Origin: Plectonema radiosum NIES-515
GTDB taxonomy: Bacteria; Cyanobacteriota; Cyanobacteriia; Cyanobacteriales; Nostocaceae
Direction: 5' to 3'
Length of the DNA stretch: 47,759 nucleotides
Assembly (NCBI RefSeq): GCF_025753815.1
Contig: NZ_JAOWRF010000334.1
Coordinates: 1 to 47,759, forward strand
The notes below the pieces were generated by a model. It saw only the letters and a list, made by a program, of their open reading frames with translations. It was not told the DNA's origin and did no database searches. This document shows positions 27,081 through 36,507 of this stretch, piece after piece (the first letter of the stretch is position 1; every line of letters starts with the position of its first letter). The position numbers were made by a program, and so were the translations under genes.

Positions 27081-28523
27081 ATGCAGCCAAAAAATCTCAA
27101 GCGTCTCCTGCGTGCTTTAGCACGGCAGGGTTTAGATGTAACTTACAACAACAAAACTTATTCGGTTCGTTTACGTGATAATTCGGATACGCCTGTAGTG
27201 GAAGTGCTGCTACCAGAAGGCTTACCCGTAGAAGCGAAGGCACTGAAGCAGTTAGCAAATCTGGCAAGCGTTCGTCACCCAGCAGGGGGCTGTGTTTGCC
27301 GTGCCTGTGCTACACCTGACTTCCACCCAGGTGATGCGGGGATTGCCATTGGTTCAGTAATCGAAACTGAAGGTCAAATTATTCCTGCGGCTGTCGGGAG
27401 TGACATCAATTGTGGGATGCGTTTGCATGTCGTCGATTTGACAATCGATGAATTTTTAGCGAAACGCGATCGCTTTGTAGAATTGATGAAGGGTGATTAC
27501 TTCTTCGGCACCCGTGATGTCACCATGACAGCGAAAACATCCCGCGCTATGTTTCAATACGGAGTTCCCGGTTGGTTAGATGCGATGTTGGAAGCACCTA
27601 CAGGCAGTTTTGTCAAATCTAATTTGCAACAAATTGTTCAAGAAAGCGAACGCATTTTCTTAGATGGTTCAATGGATGGAAATTGGAAACTTGCACCGGA
27701 AGAACTTGTACCAGATGAAGGACTGGTGCGTGATGGTGGATTGGCTACGATTGGTGGGGGGAATCACTTTGTAGAAGTGCAGCGAGTTGATCGAGTTGAA
27801 AATCGCGCTCTTGCTCACGCTTGGGGAGTGCGAGAAGGACAACTTGCATTTATGATTCACTCAGGTTCTCGCAATGTGGGTAAATACATCGGCGGAATGT
27901 GGCAAGATAAAACTAAAGCCGCTTGGCAAAAAGGGTTGAAGTATCCTGACTCGCACATTTTTCCCCTTTCTGTGCATTCCCACCCCGAACTAGTTGCTAG
28001 TTATCTGCAAGCTGAGGCAACAGCTGCTAACTATGGCTTTATCAATCGCTTGATGTTAGCAGAACTATTACGTCTGCGTTTGCGAGAAGTTTACAAAAAT
28101 GTAGAAGCACCACTAGTTTATGACTTACCCCATAACATCACCTTGTCTGAGAAATCGGGTTCTTGGATAACTCGCAAAGGTGCTTGTCCCGCTTATGCCG
28201 GACAACCTGTAATTATCCCAGGTTCAATGGGTGATTATTCTTATCTTATGGTGGGTAGAGGGAATCCAGCTTTTTGCAATTCCGCTTCACATGGGGCAGG
28301 AAGAGTGCGTAGCCGTTTTGACCTCACCCGTCAAGGTGCATCGCAAAGTGAGTCAGAACTGAGATTAACGGGGGTAGACTGCATCACACTGCGTCAAGAA
28401 CGCAGAATTGAGGAAGCACCCGCTGCCTACAAGTCGATTCAGTCAGTAATTGATGTGCAAGTAGAGGCAAAAATGGTGGATATTGTAGCGCGTTTGAGTC
28501 CGGTTTTGACCTTTAAGGCTTAA
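27081..28523 (+). CDS. rtcB: RtcB-family RNA ligase
   Basis: RtcB joins 2',3'-cyclic phosphate or 3'-phosphate ends to 5'-OH RNA ends using GTP and Mn2+. The metal-site set is present in order: FHPGDAGIAIGSV, VGSDINCGMRL (Asp and Cys ligands), GGGNHFVEVQ (His), IHSGSRNVGK (His), LPHNI (His), WITRKGA, and the guanylylated-His motif SHGAGR. At 480 aa the length is normal. It departs from canonical RtcB in SDINCGM (usually VDIGCGM) and in an N-terminal CVCRACA Cys cluster, so it is a side branch; RNA repair is more likely than tRNA splicing. ATG 27081 has TGGAG upstream. Confidence 0.88.
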   Translation: MQPKNLKRLLRALARQGLDVTYNNKTYSVRLRDNSDTPVVEVLLPEGLPVEAKALKQLANLASVRHPAGGCVCRACATPDFHPGDAGIAIGSVIETEGQIIPAAVGSDINCGMRLHVVDLTIDEFLAKRDRFVELMKGDYFFGTRDVTMTAKTSRAMFQYGVPGWLDAMLEAPTGSFVKSNLQQIVQESERIFLDGSMDGNWKLAPEELVPDEGLVRDGGLATIGGGNHFVEVQRVDRVENRALAHAWGVREGQLAFMIHSGSRNVGKYIGGMWQDKTKAAWQKGLKYPDSHIFPLSVHSHPELVASYLQAEATAANYGFINRLMLAELLRLRLREVYKNVEAPLVYDLPHNITLSEKSGSWITRKGACPAYAGQPVIIPGSMGDYSYLMVGRGNPAFCNSASHGAGRVRSRFDLTRQGASQSESELRLTGVDCITLRQERRIEEAPAAYKSIQSVIDVQVEAKMVDIVARLSPVLTFKA

Positions 28524-28541
28524 AGCGTTAAATCTAACAGC

Positions 28542-28646
28542 GTAGGGTTGGTAACTAATATTATCAGTTGTCGGGTGCGTTACGGCTCCTCCCTAACGCA
28601 CCGCTAAGGCTGAAATGGTGCGTTATGCTTCGCTAACACACCCTAC
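28542..28646. repeat. GTAGGG ... ACACACCCTAC repeat element (105 bp)
   Basis: Same family as 12726-12839: it ends in CTAACACACCCTAC and contains GGTGCGTTA / CTAACGCACC inverted units. It lies between rtcB and dnaN. Confidence 0.75.
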
Positions 28647-28683
28647 GCTATCTTATATTTGTTTTCGCCTACCTACATGGTCA

Positions 28684-28700
28684 CATTGTTCGCAACAATG
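28684..28700. promoter_or_regulatory. Perfect dyad upstream of dnaN
   Basis: CATTGTT CGC AACAATG has perfect 7-bp arms 34 bp before the dnaN start codon. It could be an operator or a short leader hairpin. The binding protein is unknown. Confidence 0.4.
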
Positions 28701-28734
28701 GTGCTAACATACTTCTTCACCAGTTAGCCTGACC

Positions 28735-29901
28735 ATGAAATTAGTTTGCTCCCAAAGCGACCTCAGTACCAACCTCTCAATTGTGAGCCGTGCAGTTCCA
28801 TCACGTCCAACTCATCCAGTACTTGCTAACATTTTACTGCAAGCGGATGCTCAAACTAACTCGGTAAGTTTAACAGCTTTCGATCTCAGCTTGGGTATCC
28901 GCACAACCTTTAGTGCTGAAGTTATTCAATCCGGAGCGATCGCACTTCCTGCTAGACTACTCGTAGATATTACCTCTCGTCTTCCCGAAGGAGAAATCAC
29001 CTTAGAAGATGAATCTGCAAGCACTGCCGAAACCCCAGGTGGTGAAGGTATAATTGTTACACTCACACCCAAAAGTGGACGTTATCAACTTCGAGCAATG
29101 GGAGCGGAAGAGTATCCCGAACTACCTATAATCGAAAATATCGAAGCAATTCATCTGACCAGCGCTGCATTAATTGAAGGATTGCGGGGTTGTTTATTTG
29201 CCACCAGTAGCGATGAAACTAAGCAAGTGCTTACGGGAGTGCATTTAACACTTAAACAAGACGCGCTGGAATTTGCAGCGACAGATGGACATCGTTTAGC
29301 AGTTGTAGAAACACTCAACGAAAGTGCGATCGCTAGCAGTGAAAATCAACTAGAAGTAACAGTACCAAACAGAGCCATGCGGGAACTAGAGCGGATGTTG
29401 GCTCATAGTTCCTCTGAAGAAGAAACTGTAGCCTTATATTTCGATCAAGGTCAAATTGTCTTTCAATGGCAAAATCAACGCTTAACAAGCCGAATTTTAG
29501 AAGGACAATATCCCGCTTATCGGTTACTCATCCCCCGTCAATTTGAGCGACAATTAACACTCGATCGCAAACAATTAGTTAGCACCTTAGAGCGAATTGC
29601 TGTCTTAGCTAATCAAAAAAATAATATCGTCAAAATTAGCATGGACGGTGACGCCGAGGAAATTACCTTATCTGTAGAATCTCAAGATGTGGGTAGCGCT
29701 ATTGAGTCGATGCCGGCACAAATATCCGGAGAAGATATAGATATTGCCTTTAATGTCAAATATTTAATGGAAGGCTTAAAAGCATTGCCATCTCAAGAAA
29801 TTCAAATGCAGCTAAATGGAAATCTCACTCCAGTCATTTTTACACCACTGAGCGGTTTAAAGATGACTTATTTAGCAATGCCGGTGCAATTAAGAAGTTA
29901 A
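28735..29901 (+). CDS. dnaN: DNA polymerase III beta subunit (sliding clamp)
   Basis: A 388-aa clamp of three repeated domains. It opens MKLVCSQSDLSTNLSIVSRAVPSRP, has the second-domain motifs FAATDGHRLAVVE and PNRAMRELERML, the third-domain DGDAEEITLSVESQDVG, and ends in the conserved GLKMTYLAMPVQLR. The last segment forms part of the peptide-binding pocket used by polymerase III and other clamp partners, and fits MutL/MutS biology as well. ATG at 28735 is the conserved start. I saw no DnaA-box cluster nearby, so dnaN does not mark an origin here. A palindrome-bearing element follows the stop. Confidence 0.97.
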   Translation: MKLVCSQSDLSTNLSIVSRAVPSRPTHPVLANILLQADAQTNSVSLTAFDLSLGIRTTFSAEVIQSGAIALPARLLVDITSRLPEGEITLEDESASTAETPGGEGIIVTLTPKSGRYQLRAMGAEEYPELPIIENIEAIHLTSAALIEGLRGCLFATSSDETKQVLTGVHLTLKQDALEFAATDGHRLAVVETLNESAIASSENQLEVTVPNRAMRELERMLAHSSSEEETVALYFDQGQIVFQWQNQRLTSRILEGQYPAYRLLIPRQFERQLTLDRKQLVSTLERIAVLANQKNNIVKISMDGDAEEITLSVESQDVGSAIESMPAQISGEDIDIAFNVKYLMEGLKALPSQEIQMQLNGNLTPVIFTPLSGLKMTYLAMPVQLRS

Positions 29902-29919
29902 AAGTGCTGAAGAAGTCTC

Positions 29920-30065
29920 AAGTATGAAGGATAAAAAGGAATACAGTTGGTGCTAAAAAATGGTATGTCTGTAGAGACTATTCTGTGCTACGTCTCTACG
30001 AGGATTTGGGACTGATAGCGTTTCCTAGTCTGCTTTGGTTTTTTCATCGTTTATCCTTCATACTT
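29920..30065. mobile_element. 146-bp element with perfect 16-bp inverted ends and embedded palindrome
   Basis: AAGTATGAAGGATAAA (29920-29935) and TTTATCCTTCATACTT (30050-30065) are exact inverse copies. Inside is a palindrome GTAGAGACT ... CGTCTCTAC (29971-29999) followed by GAGGATTTGGG. The right end overlaps the stop codon of the kinase C-terminal fragment (30058-30060), so the element defines the end of that frame. Confidence 0.8.
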
Positions 30066-32947
30066 TATTTGTAATCGGAATTTGAATTGAAAATTCCGTA
30101 CCAGAGTCAGGTAGCGAATTACATTTGAAGACACCACTATGCTTGCATACCACAATTTGGTAACTAATTGATAGACCTAAGCCAGTACCCTTTCCTACTG
30201 GTTTGGTGGTAAAAAACGGGTCAAATATTCGCGTTTTGATGTGTTCGGGCATTCCCGAACCATTATCAGCGATGCGAATCACCACTTGATGATTGTTTAT
30301 AACTTCGGTACTAATCCGAATTTGGGGACGATCGCTTCTAAGTCGAGGTTTTTTTGACAATGACTCTTCTAAAGCATCAATGGCATTGCTCAAAACATTC
30401 ATAAACACCTGATTTAATTGTCCGGCATAGCATTCTACTAAGGGTAGGTTGCCGTATTCTTTAACTACCTCAATACCGCGACTGTTTGGCGTTGCTTTCA
30501 AACGATGCTGTAAAATCAGTAAGGTGCTATCAATACCTTGGTGAATATCAACCTGTTTCATCTGGGCTTCGTCAAGCCTGGAGAAATTCCGTAAAGACAG
30601 GACAATCTGACGAATGCGATCGCTTCCTAGTTTCAACGACGACAGTATTTTGGGCAAATCTTCGGCAATAAATTCTAAATCTATCTCTTTTGAGCGATCG
30701 CAAATCTCACGGCTAGGGTTCGGATACTGCTGTTGATAAAGAGTGACCAGCCTGATAGATGTCGTTTACTGCAAATGTTTGATTGTGGCGATACCTTCCA
30801 CCTTGGGTTTCTTGCAAATAACTATCTTCCCACACCATCTTGATCTGGGAACTAATTAATTTGACCCAATCCTCACCAACAAACTCGGCAAGAAACTGAC
30901 CGCTCCAATCAGCGTTAAAGCGATAAACTGCAACTCGATCCGCTTGTAGTGATTGACAAACTTCTTGGGTAGTCGTTTGAAAAATCGCATCCAAGCTGAG
31001 AGATTCCCGAATCTTGGCAACAACTTCAAACAATACTTGTTGTTGTTCTGCTGCCTGTTGCAAATCTAATGTCTGCTGTTGTGTTTGCTTGAGTAATTCA
31101 GCTTGCTGGAGTGCTACCCCGATTTGGGCAGCAATCTGACTAAAGAAATTAACTTCAAGGTCTTGCCATTGTCGAGATTCAGAGTGTTGATAAGTTGCTA
31201 GCAAACCCCAAAGTTTTTGTCCGACAAAGATCGGAGCAAGCACAAAAGCGTGAATCTGAAAGTGCTCTAGATTATCGATATGACACTGAGAAAATCCCAT
31301 CTTGTAGATGTCATCTACTGCAAATGTTTCATTGTTGCGGTAGCGTCCTCCCTGTGTGTCTTGTAAGTAAGTGTCGTTCCAAACAGTATTAATATCTAGT
31401 TTGTACTCATCATTCGACCAGTTAAGACTAGCATCAAAATCACCGACAAATTCACCACCCCAATCAGAATCAAAGCGATAAACAGAAACGCGATCAGTTT
31501 TTAATAGTTGACAAACCTCTTTAGTAGTTGTTTGAAAAATCGTATGGGTGTCAAGAGACTCACGAATCTTGGCAATGACTCCAAACACAGCTTCTTGCTG
31601 TTGACTTGTCCGTTGCAGTTCAATTGTGCGCTTTTTAACTTGATTTTCTAAGTCGATATTAAAGGCTTGTACGTGTTGGTATAATTCATACTGCTGACAG
31701 GCTGACGCAAAATGTTTACCAATTTCTTCAGCCAATTCAATCTCTTTAAACGTCCATTTCTGAGCCTGTGCTTTTTTAAATTCACGCCAAATATCAAATG
31801 ATACACGCGGGTAGAGTTGCCGCTGGTCGCGATCGCATTGACCAGCCCACAGAGTTTCTGTGTCTATTTCATCTCGGAAAATACTTAAATAGCCGAATAA
31901 TTGCTGACGATAATAAAGCGGAATCATCAAGATGCTGCGAATTTTGGTTGGTTGAAAAGCAGCTTGTAAATTTCGTAAATTTGGAGTTTTATATATATCT
32001 GAAATAGCCCAAACATTATAGTTACCAGACTTGTAGTGTTCCTGCCAAACGCTATACTGCTCCATCAATGGATATATTGTTTGTTCTGGTATTGCAGGTT
32101 GCTTTCCACTAATATAAAGTTTGACAGCATCGCTTCTTGATATCAAACATTCTGCGAAACTTCTGAAGCCGCAATTTTGATAATTAAAAGCTTCATTTCT
32201 AATACAAAGTCTGCCACCAGAACCACCAAAAGCAACAATGGCTGCTTCTAAAGCTGGCTGTAATATAATTGTCGGGAGTGAATGCAATAAAGTAGCAATG
32301 CGGCTAACGATCGCTTCACGTTCAGCTTTTTCACGAACTTGAGTCAGAAGAGCACTGTGAGCGATCGCGATCTCTAGTTGATCTACCACAATCTGTAGCA
32401 CTTCCAGTTCATCTTCCCCAACAGAACGCGGTTGCGAGTGGTGAGATACCAACAGTCCCCAGAGTTTTTTGTCTTTTAGAATCGGCACTACCAGAGATGA
32501 TTTTACACCCATTGCCGTCAAATATTCAACATGACAGGGGTCTACAGGACGATAACGAAAATCTTCAGAGATAATTTCTTTGGTTTGGGTGTCACACACA
32601 GGACTTTGACCAATTTTGTGCTCGTTCACATTTACAAGCGATCGCACTCGTGATTTCATAAATAATTCCCGTGCATGAGGGGGAATATCATCTGCCGGAA
32701 AATTAAGCCCTAACAAAGATGGTAAAGAGCGATCGTTTATAGATTCAGCAATGACCTGACCGCTACTATCCACATTAAATTTATAAATCATCACTCGATC
32801 TGTACCGAGAAACGAACGCACCTCCCCCACTGTCGCTATCAGAATATCTTGCACTTCTAGCGTCAGACGGATACGGTTTGTTATGCGATGTAGCAAATTT
32901 TCTTTATTTCCACTTACCCGCAAGTCTTCTTCTGTGGTAGAGGTCAT
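30058..32947 (-). pseudogene. GAF/cyanobacteriochrome histidine kinase broken by an internal deletion and frameshift
   Basis: The 5' part (32947-30713, 744 codons) matches the kinase at 1-3466. It has GAF1 with FPADDIPP and VDPCHVEYL (Cys about 138), a degenerate GAF, and a CBCR GAF with SQCHIDNLEHF (Cys about 555). A second CBCR GAF stops after QGGRYRHNQTFAVNDIYQAG, just before its Cys-His. The frame then ends in SLSTAVSEP. The 3' part (to 30058) is read in another frame: LVTLYQQQYPNPS, EIDLEFIAEDLPK, then N-box, DNGSGM and GKGTGLGLS. By comparison with the intact paralog, about 0.95 kb is missing between the two parts, including the rest of the GAF and the phospho-acceptor His H-box. The junction lies near 30745-30760. 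The N-terminal piece may still be made as a kinase-less bilin protein. Confidence 0.88.
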
Positions 32948-33138
32948 TGCTTTTAGTAAAATTACTAAGATAATTAATAGAAAATATATATTATTGTCTT
33001 ATTTAATTATTGATTTAGTCCTCAGGAAAATTACTGATTATATTTATATAAATCTGATTAATTGCTAATATTCACAAGACAACATCCTATCAATTATTAT
33101 ATATACCAATCCTAAATAAGAGCGTAAAAATTGAAATT

Positions 33139-33202
33139 GTAGAGACGCGAAATTTCGCGTCTCTACACAGATGTAGAGACGTTCCGGACGGAACGTCTCT
33201 AC
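33139..33202. repeat. Two adjacent GTAGAGACG palindromes at the 3' end of the ArsA-like gene
   Basis: GTAGAGACGCGAAA/TTTCGCGTCTCTAC (33139-33166) and GTAGAGACGTTCC/GGAACGTCTCTAC with a central GGAC-type core (33173-33202). The second ends exactly one base before the gene's stop codon at 33203. It may act as a transcript end. Confidence 0.9.
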
Positions 33203-34393
33203 CTAACTAATTTTTGCAGCATCAGCAAAGCGAATTTTCAGATAATCATCTTCCATCTTTGCACCAGATGGTTGCAATGCTGCCAAAGCTTGCGGTAATA
33301 CTAAATTACGGCGATGATTGCCAATTGTAATATTTAATTCGTCTCCACTTTTACTGAGTTGTACCTGATTTTTGGGAATCCCAGGTAAATAAAGTTCCAA
33401 ACTGTATTGATTCTGATCTTGCACTATTCTAATTGTCGTTTCTTTGTAATAAACTTGAGTTGGGTCTTCATCTTTATACAGCGTTTCCTTCAATCTTTCT
33501 AACGCTGCTAAACCGCAAAGTTCCTCAGAAAAAAGCGGTGCTTCTTTCACAGGCAGAGGAAGGAAGTTATCATGAATTTCTTGACGATATTGCTGCTGAT
33601 TTTCTTTCCAGCGTTGGAAAAATGGATCTTGTACTTCGTCGGGAATGATGCGATTAGCGATAATTAAATCCGTTGCCACATTATACAAACTCAAATAAGC
33701 ATGAGCGCGAAGAGACTCTTTAATCACCATCTTTTCTGGGTTGGTAATCAGCCGCACTGAAGTTTGAGTATTATCAGTTAATACTTTTTCTAAAGCTTCA
33801 ATTTGCTCATAAAATTCATATGGGGCATCCATCACCTCTTTATCTGGCAAAGAAAAACCAGCGATCGGTCTAAAAAAAGGTTCAACTATTGGTCTAAGTG
33901 CGACAGAGATGTTTTGAAACGGTTTATAAAATCGGCGCATATACCAGCCACTGATTTCTGGTAAACTCAATAGTCGTAATGCTGTGCCTGTGGGGGCTGA
34001 GTCAATAATCAAAACATCATACTCGCCTTCATCATAGTGGCGTTTCATCCTTACCAAGCCAAAAATCTCATCCATGCCTGGTAAAATTGCTAATTCTTGC
34101 GCTTGTACCCCATCCAAACCCCGTGCTTGCAAAACTTGGGTTATGTAGCGTTTGACGGCACCCCAGTTTGACTCTAATTCTAACAGCGCATCGAGTTCCG
34201 CACCCCACAAATTTGGGAGAATTTGTCTGGGTGCATGTCCTAGTTCTAAATCAAAACTATCTGCCAAGGAGTGTGCTGGATCTGTACTTAAAACAAGTGT
34301 GCGATAGCCTAGTTCTGCACAACGCAGTCCAGTCGCTGCGGCAACGGAGGTTTTGCCTACACCACCTTTGCCTGTCATCAAAATTACACGCAT
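33203..34393 (-). CDS. ArsA/Get3-like ATPase with C-terminal HSP20-like domain
   Basis: A 396-aa anion-transporting-ATPase-family protein. The N-terminus has the deviant Walker [18 protein letters not shown], followed by the ArsA/Get3 signature [13 protein letters not shown] and switch-type [21 protein letters not shown]. The last 90 residues ([19 protein letters not shown] onwards) form an HSP20-like beta-sandwich seen in many cyanobacterial and plastid members. There is no linked arsB or arsR, so tail-anchored protein targeting or chaperoning is more likely than arsenite export. Two palindromes abut the stop codon. ATG 34393 gives the P-loop at residues 8-15. Confidence 0.92.
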   Translation of the reverse strand: MRVILMTGKGGVGKTSVAAATGLRCAELGYRTLVLSTDPAHSLADSFDLELGHAPRQILPNLWGAELDALLELESNWGAVKRYITQVLQARGLDGVQAQELAILPGMDEIFGLVRMKRHYDEGEYDVLIIDSAPTGTALRLLSLPEISGWYMRRFYKPFQNISVALRPIVEPFFRPIAGFSLPDKEVMDAPYEFYEQIEALEKVLTDNTQTSVRLITNPEKMVIKESLRAHAYLSLYNVATDLIIANRIIPDEVQDPFFQRWKENQQQYRQEIHDNFLPLPVKEAPLFSEELCGLAALERLKETLYKDEDPTQVYYKETTIRIVQDQNQYSLELYLPGIPKNQVQLSKSGDELNITIGNHRRNLVLPQALAALQPSGAKMEDDYLKIRFADAAKIS

Positions 34394-34435
34394 GGATTCA
34401 GTGTCCTAGCTGAGGATTTTTTACATTTATTTACA

Positions 34436-34825
34436 TTATCGACTTTTTAAGGGAAATAAATGCTGTTTCAGCACGTCTAAACGCGAACAATTCCAATAAT
34501 CAATGTGAGAGACAATCAGACTATCAGAGTTAAGGCGTAACTCACTCCAGCCAGGGATAGAAATGTGTGGTTTCCAGGGTAGAGGTGTATTCCAATTGAG
34601 TGTCCACTTAGTTTTGATTGTGTCTCCTTCTTTTTGGATATCGTGTAAATCCATTTTTGGATTTAAAAAGAAAGTCTCGATGAATTTAATCATCAGTTTG
34701 TACTGCTTGACACCACGAAATTTGTTCAGCGGATCTTGAAAAGAAACATCTTCAGCATAGATGCTGTAAGTTTGATTTGCCGGAAATCTTTGATAGTCTT
34801 CTTTGAGGATTTGAATAATATCCAT
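34436..34825 (-). CDS. DUF2358-type protein (129 aa)
   Basis: A small soluble protein of a family shared by cyanobacteria and plants, with an NTF2-like feel. Characteristic stretches are MDIIQILKEDYQRFP, YAEDVSFQDPLNKFRGV and an aromatic-rich KTKWTLNWNTPLPWKP strand. ATG 34825 is chosen; a longer frame to 34897 would overlap the next gene and has no homology. A short tandem repeat (GAATGCGT twice) separates it from the upstream gene. It may be co-transcribed with 34852-35421. Function unknown; the family name is from recall. Confidence 0.75.
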   Translation of the reverse strand: MDIIQILKEDYQRFPANQTYSIYAEDVSFQDPLNKFRGVKQYKLMIKFIETFFLNPKMDLHDIQKEGDTIKTKWTLNWNTPLPWKPHISIPGWSELRLNSDSLIVSHIDYWNCSRLDVLKQHLFPLKSR

Positions 34826-34851
34826 TTTGAATGCGTGAATGCGTGAATTTT

Positions 34852-35421
34852 TTATGGTTCTACTTCGTTCCAAAGACGTTCTAACTGACGTTGCCAAGCT
34901 GCGATAACTTCTGCTTGTGCTTCTGAAGTTTGTTCTATTTCACCTAACAATCCTTCAGCGTAAAAGCGTTCTAAAGTTTGCATAGTAGCTTGTAGAGATT
35001 GTCCTTGCTGTTTTGCTGCGAGGATAATTTGCCGAATGCGGCTTTCAATTAGCTGATTGAAGACATCATCTAAACCAGCTTCATATAAAGATACTAGTCT
35101 TTTGATGGCACCCTCCAAATCCGCACTTACCAAAGTGTTACTATTATGATGAAATACTCCCCAGACTACGCCTTCGTACACGGCGTAGCGTACTTCTTGA
35201 GTCTCATCAAAATTCGCTTTTAGCAACTGTTCTAATAAAGGTTGAGCTTCTTGTACTGGCACAATTGGCAGCAACACTCGCAACCATGTATTATCTTCGC
35301 TAAGTAGCACCAATAGCCGAAAGCCAGAGGTTTCTACTTGCCAAGATCCCAGTGCGATCGCGCTTACAGCAGCTTCACCAAATAAGTCTGTCAGGGTTAC
35401 CGCTATTTCATCAGATTTCAT
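34852..35421 (-). CDS. Conserved cyanobacterial-type hypothetical protein (189 aa)
   Basis: I do not recognise a named family. The first 110 residues look like an alpha/beta domain (strands FRLLVLLSE, WLRVLLPIVPV and YAVYEGVVWGVF; helices between), somewhat like secretion-chaperone/YbjN folds. The rest is helical and Gln/Glu-rich (IRQIILAAKQQGQSLQATMQ, QAEVIAAWQRQLERLW). It has no signal peptide and ends 27 bp before the DUF2358-type gene on the same strand. Confidence 0.7.
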   Translation of the reverse strand: MKSDEIAVTLTDLFGEAAVSAIALGSWQVETSGFRLLVLLSEDNTWLRVLLPIVPVQEAQPLLEQLLKANFDETQEVRYAVYEGVVWGVFHHNSNTLVSADLEGAIKRLVSLYEAGLDDVFNQLIESRIRQIILAAKQQGQSLQATMQTLERFYAEGLLGEIEQTSEAQAEVIAAWQRQLERLWNEVEP

Positions 35422-35869
35422 AGTTTTTTCTCATCTTTAGCCTCTAGGGTAACGTTTTGCGGTTCCAGGCGATAACAAACTATGTACTTACAGGCAAAAA
35501 TCACTGAAAAATCTATCTATCAGTCTGCTGTACTGCCTGCTGAACTACTTCTAAAGGTAAATCTAACAACCAGAGCGATCGCATCCTTTTTCCCCGATCA
35601 GCCCAGGTTGGACAGAAGCGATCGCACCTGGGCTTGTGGCTTTGTTGAGTCCACATTGCTCTGTAATCACGATACAACATTACCCCTCAAAATTAATGAG
35701 ACAGACCACTAGGACTTATGCATTGACAGGAAATACCAAATATGAGATATCGGTTTCAGGCATTAAAACCTGATTTTTCGCTCTTTCATCAGCCCAAAGA
35801 TCGCTCAAATAGCATAGTACATTAGGAATAAATAGCCCTCTTTGCCCTAACTACAAACTATAATCAACC
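35422..35869. other. Intergenic region with hairpin and a solo repeat end
   Basis: A 76-codon plus-strand frame (35482-35712) is not convincing. A hairpin with perfect 9-bp arms AGCCCAGGT/ACCTGGGCT (35600-35634) contains a HIP1 site. TAGGACTTATGCATTGACA (35710-35728) matches 10907-10925 with one mismatch. Confidence 0.5.
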
Positions 35870-36358
35870 ATGAGCAAAATAGAAGAAGCACAAGCTGCAT
35901 ATCAAAATTTTACAGATGGATTTCAAAGTCTAATCCTCAGCACCGTTAGCGAAGAAAATCAACCTAACGCTAGTTATGCACCTTTTGTGATGGATGAGGC
36001 AAAAAACGTTTATATATTCGTTAGCGGTCTTTCACCTCACACCCGTAACTTGTATGCTAAATCTCAAGCTTGCATTCTGTTTATTGACGATGAATCGAAA
36101 ACCGAGCAAATCTTTGCCCGTCGTCGTCTAACTTTTGATTGTTCTGCAAGTTTAATTGAAAGAGAAACTTCAGAGTGGAATCAAATTGCAGATAGATTTG
36201 AAGAACGTTTTGGAGACATGATCCAAGTCTTTCGTGGCTTGGCTGACTTCCGCATCTTTCAGCTTACACCAACTGAAGGACGTTTTGTAGTTGGCTTTGG
36301 TGCAGCTTATCAAATAACTGCTGATGATTTTAATAGTTTAAAGCATATTAAAGGTTAG
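35870..36358 (+). CDS. HugZ/HutZ-like FMN/haem-binding split-barrel protein
   Basis: This 162-aa pyridoxamine-phosphate-oxidase-like split barrel has the HugZ pattern: LILSTVSEENQPNASYAPFV, VYIFVSGLSPHTRNL, ACILFIDDES, FARRRLTF and the C-terminal FRIFQLTPTEGRFVVGFGAAY. HugZ/HutZ proteins bind or degrade haem; others in the fold use FMN. No haem-uptake genes are linked, so haem-related oxidoreductase is as far as the sequence goes. ATG 35870. A MITE-like element follows at 36414. Confidence 0.82.
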   Translation: MSKIEEAQAAYQNFTDGFQSLILSTVSEENQPNASYAPFVMDEAKNVYIFVSGLSPHTRNLYAKSQACILFIDDESKTEQIFARRRLTFDCSASLIERETSEWNQIADRFEERFGDMIQVFRGLADFRIFQLTPTEGRFVVGFGAAYQITADDFNSLKHIKG

Positions 36359-36413
36359 TTTGTAGTTAAAGTTACGTTATTGTATAGGCGATCGCTCTTA
36401 TTGCTTCACACAA

Positions 36414-36504
36414 TATACATCTCCAGAAAACAATGTAGAGACGCGAAATTTCGCGTCTCTACAAGGGTTTTGGGCAACGCATAGTTCATTTTTGGAGATG
36501 TCTA
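36414..36504. mobile_element. MITE-like element, 91 bp, second copy
   Basis: Same length and plan as 12880-12970. Imperfect ends TATACATCTCCAGAAA / TTTTTGGAGATGTCTA enclose GTAGAGACGCGAAA/TTTCGCGTCTCTAC (36435-36462) and AAGGGTTTTGGGCAACGC. It ends 3 bp before the stop codon of the leftward gene at 36508. Confidence 0.85.
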
Positions 36505-36507
36505 ATC

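Noticed and set aside
28650-28735. Replication origin near dnaN
   Set aside because: No cluster of DnaA boxes was seen and dnaA is absent; dnaN is often away from the origin in cyanobacteria.
35482-35712. 76-codon plus-strand ORF
   Set aside because: It runs through a HIP1-containing hairpin and ends at a repeat motif; no protein-like features.
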